Shown: piece by piece, positions 1 to 5,379 of the stretch
How the letters are laid out: each line of letters starts with the position of its first letter
Numbering within the stretch: the stretch's first letter is position 1
Assembly: GCA_029864225.1 (NCBI GenBank)
Contig: JAOTTU010000086.1
Span: 1 to 8,180 of the forward strand
Source of the DNA: Gammaproteobacteria bacterium
Lineage (GTDB): Bacteria; Pseudomonadota; Gammaproteobacteria; UBA9214
Direction: 5' to 3'
DNA: 8,180 nt
Program-made: the position numbers and the translations under genes
Notes under the pieces: model-generated
The model's database searches: none
Told to the model about the DNA's origin: nothing
The model's input: only the letters and a program-made list of their open reading frames with translations

Positions 1-28
1 TCCACTCATCGGAAAAAAGATCTGCCAT
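1..28 (-). CDS. N-terminal fragment of a gene leaving the window, possibly SCP2 sterol-carrier-like
   Basis: Read on the minus strand, an ATG at 28-26 opens nine codons, MADLFSDEW, and the next codon begins with A before the window ends. A strong Shine-Dalgarno sequence (AGGAGGAG on the minus strand, about 34-42) lies some 9 bases upstream, so this is very likely a real start. A start of the form M-A-x-L/F-F-S/T-x-E/D-W is, from memory, typical of small SCP2 sterol-transfer-like proteins of gammaproteobacteria, but nine residues cannot prove a family. The start is well supported; the product is a guess. Confidence 0.5.
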
Positions 29-400
29 TTTTTTGTCTCCTCCTGTGGGTCGGTTTCACCGCTTTGATTGGTGATCATTATTAATTCGAGCCAGATCAGC
101 GAGATCTGAAAATCTCTCTCCTTAATAAGTATGATTAAACATAGCAAAACGGGTTTGTAAAAGACAGAAAAACAAAAAACCTGTTCTCACACGCCCCGCG
201 GCTAAAATCCCATAATCCGGCGTTACGTCCAGTTTACATTGACACGCCAGTTACATGCAGAAATACCTGAATACATAACTCTAAAGAATTTTCTAATATT
301 TGGATATATATATTTGCTCTTAATCTCGGCTGATCATACTAAATGTCGGAACAGCTGACAAAAAAGCAGGCGCGCCCAAGATTATAAGCTAATGATTTTC

Positions 401-430
401 TTGTTATTGTTAGTTACATAACGTTATAAC
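401..430 (+). promoter_or_regulatory. possible sigma70 promoter for the DUF5658 gene
   Basis: TTGTTA (401-406) and TATAAC (425-430) are separated by 18 bases, an acceptable sigma70 arrangement. It would leave a leader of nearly 200 bases before the start codon at 631. The -10 box overlaps the palindrome ATAACGTTAT (418-427). A second possible start is the perfect TATAAT at 588-593, which has no good -35 box. Prediction from pattern only. Confidence 0.35.
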
Positions 431-543
431 CACCCCTCTGCCCGGGCCGCATCCAACAGACGGGCGACAATCTAGCGCTGGCCTGCAACCGGTCTTCAAG
501 GAAACCAGCCGCCGCTGTGTTGAGATTAATCTGTGCGGGGGAT

Positions 544-574
544 TGCCGATACGGGTTCAATGGCCCGTATGGCA
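544..574 (+). promoter_or_regulatory. bulged inverted repeat in the DUF5658 leader/promoter region
   Basis: TGCC-(G)-ATACGGG at 544-555 pairs with CCCGTATGGCA at 564-574. This gives an 11-bp stem with one bulged G and an 8-base loop. No T-run follows, so it does not look like an intrinsic terminator. It ends 13 bases before the TATAAT at 588-593, where it could be an operator. If transcription starts further upstream (401-430), it would be an RNA hairpin in the leader. Confidence 0.4.
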
Positions 575-630
575 GGGGGATAAATCCTATAATTCAGAGT
601 AACGGGCGAAAAATCAGGGAAACGGGAAGG

Positions 631-1101
631 ATGAAGCCGGATTCAGAGATGCTGGACAAGGGAGCCGCCGAGCGGCGTGATGACACACGCCGACACTTTT
701 CGACCCGGACCCTCCTGGGTACCTTGTTCAAGCTGCGGCGCCGCCAGATACGGCGCGATGACGACCAGATCAACAGCTATATCGACTGGTATGGGCCCTG
801 GCCATTGCTGGCCTCGCTCCTGATCATTGCGCTCAGCTTCACTGATGCTTTGTTGACGATGATCCTGCTCGATAATGGCGCCCAGGAGATGAACGTCTTG
901 ATGGACTGGTTAATCAAGCAGGACATTCAGACCTTCGCCGCCGCGAAAATGGCCGTGACCGGCCTGGCGATGGTTGTCCTGGTCATGCATTTCAATTTCA
1001 GGGTCTACCGGATCATCACCGTGCGCTACATCATGTACGCCCTGGTGCCGATCTACATGCTGCTGATCGCACACGAAATCAACATGCTCTCCCAAATCTG
1101 A
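631..1101 (+). CDS. DUF5658-family membrane protein
   Basis: A 156-residue membrane protein. Residues 1-56 are hydrophilic and rich in Arg and Asp, so probably cytoplasmic. Three hydrophobic segments follow (about 57-80, 101-120 and 129-149). The segment FTDALLTMILLDNGAQEMNV (70-89), followed by a Lys (106) in the second span, matches the Asp/Gly/Asn pattern I associate with DUF5658, a small family of unknown function. The ATG at 631 is preferred because AGGGA lies about 10 bases upstream and the protein then has a sensible length. An in-frame GTG at 517 would add 38 residues that overlap the hairpin and TATAAT region and look non-coding. The gene stands alone and converges on the DUF2934 gene 26 bases downstream. 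The family call is from memory; the membrane topology is visible. Confidence 0.8.
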   Translation: MKPDSEMLDKGAAERRDDTRRHFSTRTLLGTLFKLRRRQIRRDDDQINSYIDWYGPWPLLASLLIIALSFTDALLTMILLDNGAQEMNVLMDWLIKQDIQTFAAAKMAVTGLAMVVLVMHFNFRVYRIITVRYIMYALVPIYMLLIAHEINMLSQI

Positions 1102-1127
1102 GCGGCCTACTAGCCGCAGGCTCCGAG

Positions 1128-1520
1128 CTATTGCGTCCTGCTGGCTTTTCTGCGGCTACTGCCGGGCCGTGACGCTGATTCCCTAGGGATTTCCTGGTGT
1201 TTCCTCCAGCCCTGCAACAGCAACCGGTCGATCTCTGCTTCCGCCTCTTTCCAGTCCTGCTCCGGGTCACCGCCCTCAAAGCCGCGGCGCTCGGCCTTCA
1301 GATAGGCTACCTCGGCGATCAGGCGCTGACGTTCCTCGCCATCCACACCCGTAGCAACGGCATGGGCCTCGCGGGCCTCGACGCGGGACTTCAGCCGGCT
1401 AACGGCCTTCTCCAGGGTGATTTCGAGCTTCTGCTCGAGCTGTGCTTCCAGTTCCCGCACTCGCGTACGCAGTGTTTCGAGTTCTGCTGCAAGGATTTTC
1501 ATCGTAAGTTTCTCCGCCAT
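1128..1520 (-). CDS. coiled-coil protein with a DUF2934 domain
   Basis: A 130-residue soluble protein. Residues 4-53 are rich in Glu, Leu, Arg and Lys with heptad-like spacing, so probably a long alpha-helical coiled coil. Residues about 64-101 carry the DUF2934 pattern: IAEVAYLKAERRGF, then GGDPEQDWKEAEAEI with the invariant-looking DP-x2-DW-x2-AE. The tail (112-130) is basic and Ser-rich. DUF2934 has no firm function that I know of; fusion to a coiled coil suggests an oligomeric or scaffold-like protein, which is inference. The ATG at 1520 is supported by GGGGG about 6-10 bases upstream on the minus strand and by the promoter at 1610-1637. Overlapping plus-strand frames lack this domain signature. 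Confidence 0.8.
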   Translation of the reverse strand: MAEKLTMKILAAELETLRTRVRELEAQLEQKLEITLEKAVSRLKSRVEAREAHAVATGVDGEERQRLIAEVAYLKAERRGFEGGDPEQDWKEAEAEIDRLLLQGWRKHQEIPRESASRPGSSRRKASRTQ

Positions 1521-1609
1521 GATCTACCCCCGTATAGAGCGCCGCATGACAGGCTGGCATACCGCGCATGAAAAAAAACAAACAAACCAACTTCGATCCA
1601 GCAGCGCGA

Positions 1610-1637
1610 ATAATACTCTCCATTTGGCGGATGACAA
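1610..1637 (-). promoter_or_regulatory. sigma70-like promoter for the DUF2934 gene
   Basis: On the minus strand TTGTCA (1637-1632) and TATTAT (1615-1610) are separated by 16 bases, each one mismatch from consensus. Transcription would start near 1603, giving a leader of about 80 bases to the ATG at 1520. That leader contains a T-rich stretch (A8 followed by AAAC units on the plus strand, 1570-1587). Confidence 0.5.
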
Positions 1638-1826
1638 CAGTGCCGTCTCTGTAGTTAGAAGACTTTCACGCGGCATGCTATGTGCGGGCAGCGGGCCTGT
1701 TATGAATCCTCACCCAGCGTAGATATCACCCCTTGCCACCCATGCCTGCACCCGGCATTTGGCCATCCACCAAACCTGGATAGAACTGTACGCTGGACTT
1801 ATACATTAATAATCCGGCATATTCTG

Positions 1827-1843
1827 ATTTACCTGTTGTAAAT
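1827..1843. promoter_or_regulatory. inverted repeat resembling a LysR-type operator upstream of the transporter
   Basis: ATTTAC-N5-GTAAAT is a perfect 6-base dyad with a 5-base centre. It contains T-N11-A (T at 1830, A at 1842), the classic core of LysR-family binding sites. It overlaps the candidate -35 box TTGTAA (1836-1841), so a bound regulator would sit directly on the promoter. A LysR gene lies downstream at 5849, but nothing shows that it binds here. Confidence 0.4.
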
Positions 1844-1864
1844 ATATGCATAGACGGCTCTAAT
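1836..1864 (+). promoter_or_regulatory. possible sigma70 promoter of the transporter operon
   Basis: TTGTAA (1836-1841) and TCTAAT (1859-1864) are 17 bases apart; TAATAC (1861-1866) is an alternative -10. Transcription would start near 1871, about 114 bases before the ATG at 1985. Prediction from pattern only. Confidence 0.35.
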
Positions 1865-1984
1865 ACCGCAGTGCAGACAGGGTTTGAGCCACAAGGAAGT
1901 GACGGCAGACAATAAGCAGGAGCACACAACGATAAACACACGATTTATCTTATTAACTGGTTGGAACTCAAAGGGGAAGCAACC

Positions 1985-3568
1985 ATGATATATACCAAGA
2001 AGTCGCCCGCATTATTCATTATAGGAATCATTATGATAGCTATCTGGTGGCTTGCCGATAGTGGCACGATGGCGCCCTATATTGAGCATCTCGCCATGGG
2101 GAAGAAGTATTCGTACCTCGGAGAATTAACCACCTTACCGTTGTATACCGGTATTTTTGCGGTGTTAATTGGTGCATGGCAGTGGTTTGGTTCCCACAAG
2201 GAAGGGCACTGGGACTTTTATTCCTCCACGATCGCAGGCGGCATGTTTATCCTTTTTATCGCCATGCTGGTGCGCTGGTTCGTGGCACCGGAAGTGGCCG
2301 TGATCAGCACAGGCATGGGCAAGGTCGGTGAAACCGGTTCCTACATCCACAAGCTGCTGGGCCTCAACTACGTCGTAATCGGCATCGTGACCGGCATCAT
2401 TATCGTCAATGTCTTCAAGATACCCGCGTGGGCTGAGAACGGTGTTCGCCTGTCACGCCTGGGCCTGAAGACCGGCGTCATCCTGCTGGGCACCCTATAC
2501 AGCGCGGCCGAGTTGAAGAACCTGGGCGGTCTGTCGATCGTCATGATCGGTTTCTTCGTGCTCGGCTCGGTGGGCCTGGTGTTATGGATGGGTGCCAGGC
2601 GCAACATCCCGAATTCCATGGGGGGCGTGCTATCCGCCGGCATGGGTGTGTGCGGCGTCTCGGCAACAGTTGCTGCGGCACCCGTGGTCCAGGCCAAGTC
2701 AGTCGAGATCGCCTATACCATCGGCACCATCCTGATCTGGGGTGTGGGCTGTATGTTCGTGTTTCCCATCATCGGCAACCTGCTCGGGATGTCATACGTT
2801 CAGTTTGGCGCGTGGGCCGGAACCGGCATTTTGAACTCCGCCCAGGTCGCCGGTGCCGCACTGGCCTACCAGCCGGACGGTATCGAGACCCTGAAGGTCG
2901 CTGAGATATTCAATATCACCCGCGTGCTGGTGTTGCCGATCATCGTTCTATGGCTGGCCCTCTGGTACGTCAGGCGCGAAGAGAACGTGACCCACACGGT
3001 CAATGTCGGCACCGTAATCTTCGAGAAGTTTCCGGTCTTCGTGCTGGGTTTCATCCTGATGTTTGCCCTTTCCACCACCGGCGTCTTCGCACCGGCCAAT
3101 CACTACAAGGGGAAATACTTCGGCAACACTGCTGAATCGGGCTTTAAACAAGAAAAACTTCTAAAGGCAGATCAGATAGCGCTGCTACAAGGTGAATCTT
3201 CTAAAGTTCAACGCGAGGACCGTAAGACGGCACTGCAACGCCTGATCGAGAACGGCAAGATCATGTCCATTGACGATGACGCTACTATTCGTGGCCTGAT
3301 CAATGCCAAGGTAATGTCTAAGGACGCGAACAATATCCTGAAAGATGCGCATAAGGCGGTACGGCATACGGCCAAGAAGATCAAGAAATTCCGTCAATGG
3401 ATCACCTGGCTGTTTGCCTTCGGCCTGGTGGGACTGGGCATGCAGATTACCGTCGGGTCCATGCGCCAGGCGGGAGGCCAGCCGGCTGTAATCGGCGGTG
3501 TCGTCGGCTTCGTCAAGGCCGCTCTGTCGCTGATCGTAGTGATGATATTGGTTCACGAAACTATTTAA
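1985..3568 (+). CDS. YeiH/UPF0324-family membrane transporter (putative sulfate exporter family) with a large hydrophilic insert
   Basis: A 527-residue polytopic inner-membrane protein with about 12-13 hydrophobic segments. The family core is visible: LGLKTGVILLG (159-169), the Gly/Cys/Ser motif GMGVCGVSATVAAAPVV (219-235, Cys-223), WAGTGILNSAQVAGA (277-291), and a final pair of spans (about 474-492 and 501-524) separated by a Gly-rich turn. This family is annotated as UPF0324, YeiH or 'putative sulfate exporter'; its substrate is generally not proven. Typical members are, from memory, about 330-360 residues. This one is longer because of extra N-terminal spans (8-24, 50-68, 81-100) and a charged, Lys/Glu/Asp-rich insert at about 372-470 just before the last two spans. 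The ATG at 1985 is chosen because AGGGGAAG lies 5 bases upstream; an in-frame TTG at 1961 has no such support. A membrane microprotein gene follows 15 bases downstream. Confidence 0.85.
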   Translation: MIYTKKSPALFIIGIIMIAIWWLADSGTMAPYIEHLAMGKKYSYLGELTTLPLYTGIFAVLIGAWQWFGSHKEGHWDFYSSTIAGGMFILFIAMLVRWFVAPEVAVISTGMGKVGETGSYIHKLLGLNYVVIGIVTGIIIVNVFKIPAWAENGVRLSRLGLKTGVILLGTLYSAAELKNLGGLSIVMIGFFVLGSVGLVLWMGARRNIPNSMGGVLSAGMGVCGVSATVAAAPVVQAKSVEIAYTIGTILIWGVGCMFVFPIIGNLLGMSYVQFGAWAGTGILNSAQVAGAALAYQPDGIETLKVAEIFNITRVLVLPIIVLWLALWYVRREENVTHTVNVGTVIFEKFPVFVLGFILMFALSTTGVFAPANHYKGKYFGNTAESGFKQEKLLKADQIALLQGESSKVQREDRKTALQRLIENGKIMSIDDDATIRGLINAKVMSKDANNILKDAHKAVRHTAKKIKKFRQWITWLFAFGLVGLGMQITVGSMRQAGGQPAVIGGVVGFVKAALSLIVVMILVHETI

Positions 3569-3583
3569 AGTGAGGTAACTGAT

Positions 3584-3712
3584 ATGAACGAACAGGAAGC
3601 AAAATTCGATCGCGGTTCTGCACTGTCCATTTTCGGCAGCGACCGCAAGGAAGACTTCATGGCACTGGGCTTTGCACTGGCCATTGCATTGGGAGTGTAT
3701 ATCTTCATCTGA
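3584..3712 (+). CDS. 42-residue single-span membrane microprotein
   Basis: An ATG at 3584, with a good Shine-Dalgarno sequence (GAGGT, 3572-3576, 7 bases upstream), opens a 42-codon frame ending in TGA at 3710-3712. The protein has a polar N-terminal half (MNEQEAKFDRGSALSIFGSD, then RKED) and one hydrophobic segment (about 26-42: MALGFALAIALGVYIFI) that ends the protein. The positive and negative charges before the span suggest a cytoplasmic N-terminus. It lies 15 bases after the transporter gene and before a terminator-like hairpin, so it is almost certainly co-transcribed with it. I do not recognise a family. Small membrane subunits that stabilise a larger transporter (KdpF is a known example) are a reasonable comparison, but that role is inferred from position only. 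Confidence 0.8.
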   Translation: MNEQEAKFDRGSALSIFGSDRKEDFMALGFALAIALGVYIFI

Positions 3713-3750
3713 AGCTGCAAGCAATAACCTGTCATCAGGCAGTAAACGAA

Positions 3751-3783
3751 AACGCCGGTGTTCGCACGAAGAACACCGGCGTT
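3751..3783 (+). terminator. strong hairpin, probable intrinsic terminator or attenuator
   Basis: AACGCCGGTGTTC (3751-3763) is perfectly complementary to GAACACCGGCGTT (3771-3783), giving a 13-bp stem with a 7-base loop in which TTCG/CGAA could pair alternatively. On the plus strand only CTTTC follows, a weak T-run. On the minus strand the stem is followed by TTCGTTT, so it could act in both directions. It closes the transporter-microprotein unit but sits only 15 bases before the next start codon, so it may be a partial terminator or an RNA-stabilising element between operon segments. Confidence 0.7.
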
Positions 3784-3798
3784 CTTTCAGGTAACGCA

Positions 3799-4266
3799 AT
3801 GATCACTGCAAGCAATATCCTGCTCGCCAGTCACGGCACCGAGGGCGCCCTGGCGGCTGAGGATATGGCCTTCAAACTCTGCAACAAGGGGACGCACCTG
3901 CATCACCTGATCGTGGTCCCGTCCTTCTGGAAAGGGACCACGGGCGATGACTGGCTCAACAACGGCACGACCCGTGATACCTTTCGACGCTACCTGGAAG
4001 CCGAACTCGGCCGCGAGGTCGATGAACACTTCGAGCGGGTTGGCCAGGCGGCCATGAGCCTGGAGATGGATTACACCAACGACATGGTGGTCGGCGAACC
4101 CGACGAGTGCCTGCTGAACGCAAGCCAGCAACAGCACTACGACCTGATAATAGTGGGTTCACCGCGTCCCAGGGGGAAACCCGGGCTCCGCTCGCGCATG
4201 ATCACCAATTCAACGACACGCAAACTGACGACACCGCTCCTGATCGTACCCTACCCTGATGGCTGA
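3799..4266 (+). CDS. UspA-family universal stress protein
   Basis: A 155-residue single-domain protein, the usual size for one Usp domain. Family features are the first beta strand NILLASHGTEGALAAEDMAF (6-25), the late strand DLIIVGSPRPRG (115-126), and the final strand TPLLIVP (146-152). Usp proteins are cytoplasmic dimers, many binding ATP, and act in stress responses or as partners of transporters. The ATP loop is atypical: the canonical G-2x-G-9x-G(S/T) is only partly kept (G120-SPRPR-G126, then N137-S138 where G-S is expected), and the usual Asp after strand one is replaced by SHGT. Nucleotide binding may therefore be altered. The ATG at 3799 has AGGT (3789-3792) upstream. The gene's end overlaps the next gene by 8 bases. 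Confidence 0.88.
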   Translation: MITASNILLASHGTEGALAAEDMAFKLCNKGTHLHHLIVVPSFWKGTTGDDWLNNGTTRDTFRRYLEAELGREVDEHFERVGQAAMSLEMDYTNDMVVGEPDECLLNASQQQHYDLIIVGSPRPRGKPGLRSRMITNSTTRKLTTPLLIVPYPDG

Positions 4267-4861
4267 CACATCCACGTCCGAGGACGTCGCCTGGGCAGCG
4301 GCCAATACACCCCTCACGGTCAATGCACTGACCGAGTTCTGCAGCGATATCGAAAGACTGTTCCGCATCAACCCCATGCTGGAATTCAGCCGCTGGGAAC
4401 CCAAAAAAGATGGCCACTTTATATTTGCCGGGCGCAATATCAGCCAGGAACAGCCATTTGAATTCGAGTTCGAACTGTCTGCAGTCAAGCTCGATGACGG
4501 CATACGCATCGAATACGACAGGGGCATCAAGTCCAGCACCACCTTCACCATCGAGCCCGCACCCCAGGGCTCGAAACTGACGATTACCGACCGTTATGAA
4601 CGCCTGCCTGAAGAAGAACGAAATTCGCGCCTGCGCGAGGTCGACAAGAGCCTTATTACCTGGTCCAATTACCTGCAGCAATTCCTGGTCAGTTGGCAGC
4701 GCTGGTCACGCTTTGCACCCTGGCGCTGGTACATGCGCCATATCTGGCAGCCGATGAAGCCTGCGGGGCGCCGCGTCACCTATATCCTGCTCTGGATCAC
4801 CGTCGTGGAAATCGCCCTGATCCTGCTGGGCGGCGCCATCTACTTTATCGAATACACCTGA
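4259..4861 (+). CDS. SRPBCC-like protein with a C-terminal membrane anchor
   Basis: A 200-residue protein. Residues about 15-145 look like an SRPBCC/START-type fold: an N-terminal strand (TPLTVNALTEF), a helix with CSDIERLFRINPM (28-40), alternating beta strands with EFSRW, HFIFAGRN, FEFEFELSAV, IRIEYDRG, TTFTIEP and KLTITDRYE, then a long C-terminal helix (about 117-145). SRPBCC domains bind hydrophobic ligands or lipids; the ligand here is unknown. A Trp/Arg-rich linker (146-172, including WQRWSRFAPWRW) leads to one membrane span (174-197), so the domain is probably tethered to the inner membrane. The start overlaps the stop of the UspA-like gene by 8 bases (ATGGCTGA) and has no clear ribosome binding site, implying translational coupling. 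The fold assignment is from pattern, not search. Confidence 0.72.
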   Translation: MADTSTSEDVAWAAANTPLTVNALTEFCSDIERLFRINPMLEFSRWEPKKDGHFIFAGRNISQEQPFEFEFELSAVKLDDGIRIEYDRGIKSSTTFTIEPAPQGSKLTITDRYERLPEEERNSRLREVDKSLITWSNYLQQFLVSWQRWSRFAPWRWYMRHIWQPMKPAGRRVTYILLWITVVEIALILLGGAIYFIEYT

Positions 4862-4925
4862 GCCAGCCAACAGGGTACTACCGGTCTCCTTTGTAAGGCC
4901 ATGCGCATCGCCATCACGCGTCCTG

Positions 4926-5276
4926 TCATACATCCCTCGACATCAGGTCATCCGGCATGGATCCAGGATCCAGGGTGTCGAAAAACCCGTCTTCCATCGC
5001 ATCCTGCAATGCTCTTTCATCACGGTACAGTTCGATCATGCGCCGCGCAGACAATGAGATCCCGCCAGGAGCTGTATGCATCAAACGCTCGAGATCCAGT
5101 TCCGGATCATCCATGCCTTCTGACAGAATATCTTCCAGCGCGGATTGCGCCAGTGCCTCGCGGGGGCTGGCCGCCGTGTCTGCCTGTACCGAACCCCTGC
5201 CTGCTGATACAACCCTTCGCGAGGCAAGCCGGCCTTTACGCGGCGTTACCTTGTTGCGCGCCTTTATCGGACTCAT
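4926..5276 (-). CDS. hypothetical protein, basic N-terminus and acidic C-terminal half
   Basis: An unrecognised 116-residue soluble protein. Residues 1-30 are strongly basic (KARNKVTPRKGRLASRR); residues 36-116 are acidic and mostly helical-looking, with repeated Asp/Glu/Leu/Met patches (ALEDILSEGMDDPELDLERL at 47-66; DERALQDAMEDGFFDTLDPG at 86-105). There is no signal peptide or membrane span. The ATG at 5276 is preferred because AAGGAAGGGCAGG precedes it on the minus strand; the frame stays open to an ATG at 5444, which would overlap the neighbouring small gene and lacks a good ribosome binding site. It lies 103 bases downstream of the two-cysteine protein gene, so the two may be co-transcribed. 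Overlapping plus-strand frames look like shadows, but without a family match confidence is moderate. Confidence 0.6.
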   Translation of the reverse strand: MSPIKARNKVTPRKGRLASRRVVSAGRGSVQADTAASPREALAQSALEDILSEGMDDPELDLERLMHTAPGGISLSARRMIELYRDERALQDAMEDGFFDTLDPGSMPDDLMSRDV

Positions 5277-5379
5277 AATCAACCTGCCCTTCCTTCCTGT
5301 CTTTACAAGGAACTTACCTGCCCGTGGCTGGAACCGCATTTGCAGCAGTGCCAGCCGTCCTTTACGTGCCGGAATCCTG

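Larger units (their letters stand above)
29..630. other. AT-rich divergent intergenic region
   Basis: No convincing gene lies in these 600 bases between the minus-strand gene at the left edge and the plus-strand DUF5658 gene. The stretch from about 60 to 430 is clearly AT-rich (for example TATATATAT near 305-312), unlike the GC-rich genes around it. Visible elements are: an inverted repeat CAGATC-N5-GATCTG at 92-108 in the leader of the minus-strand gene; a 10-base palindrome ATAACGTTAT at 418-427 inside a possible promoter; a bulged hairpin at 544-574; and a perfect TATAAT at 588-593. Transcription in both directions probably starts here. Confidence 0.6.
1521..1984. other. divergent intergenic region between the DUF2934 and YeiH-like genes
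   Basis: This 464-base gap separates two divergently transcribed genes. I see no credible gene in it: small frames on either strand have no good ribosome binding site and no recognisable protein features. It holds the minus-strand promoter at 1610-1637 and, on the transporter side, an inverted repeat (1827-1843) overlapping a possible promoter (1836-1864). The stretch 1640-1780 shows nothing I can interpret. Confidence 0.5.

Noticed and set aside
239..266. TTGACA at 239-244 as a promoter
   Set aside because: No acceptable -10 box at 16-18 bases downstream.
343..387. 14-codon mini-frame (MSEQLTKKQARPRL)
   Set aside because: No ribosome binding site and too short to support; it lies in the AT-rich region.
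1102..1117. GCGGC-N6-GCCGC as a terminator between the DUF5658 and DUF2934 genes
   Set aside because: The stem is only 5 bp and no T-run follows on either strand.
1197..1571. plus-strand frame opposite the DUF2934 gene
   Set aside because: Its product looks like the antisense of the coiled coil (Leu/Phe/Cys-rich), while the minus strand has the domain motif and a promoter.
1570..1587. A8 tract with AAAC units as a meaningful repeat
   Set aside because: Too short; it is probably a simple low-complexity leader sequence.
1726..1941. 71-codon minus-strand frame in the transporter upstream region
   Set aside because: No ribosome binding site, no recognisable features, and it overlaps the putative transporter promoter.
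3185..3799. 204-codon open frame on the minus strand under the transporter and microprotein
   Set aside because: It lies opposite well-supported plus-strand genes, crosses the hairpin, and its product (many His, Cys, Gln) shows no domain or ribosome binding site.
4862..4925. terminator between the convergent SRPBCC-like and 116-residue protein genes
   Set aside because: Only a loopless near-palindrome around ATGCGCAT (4901-4908) was found, without a T-run.
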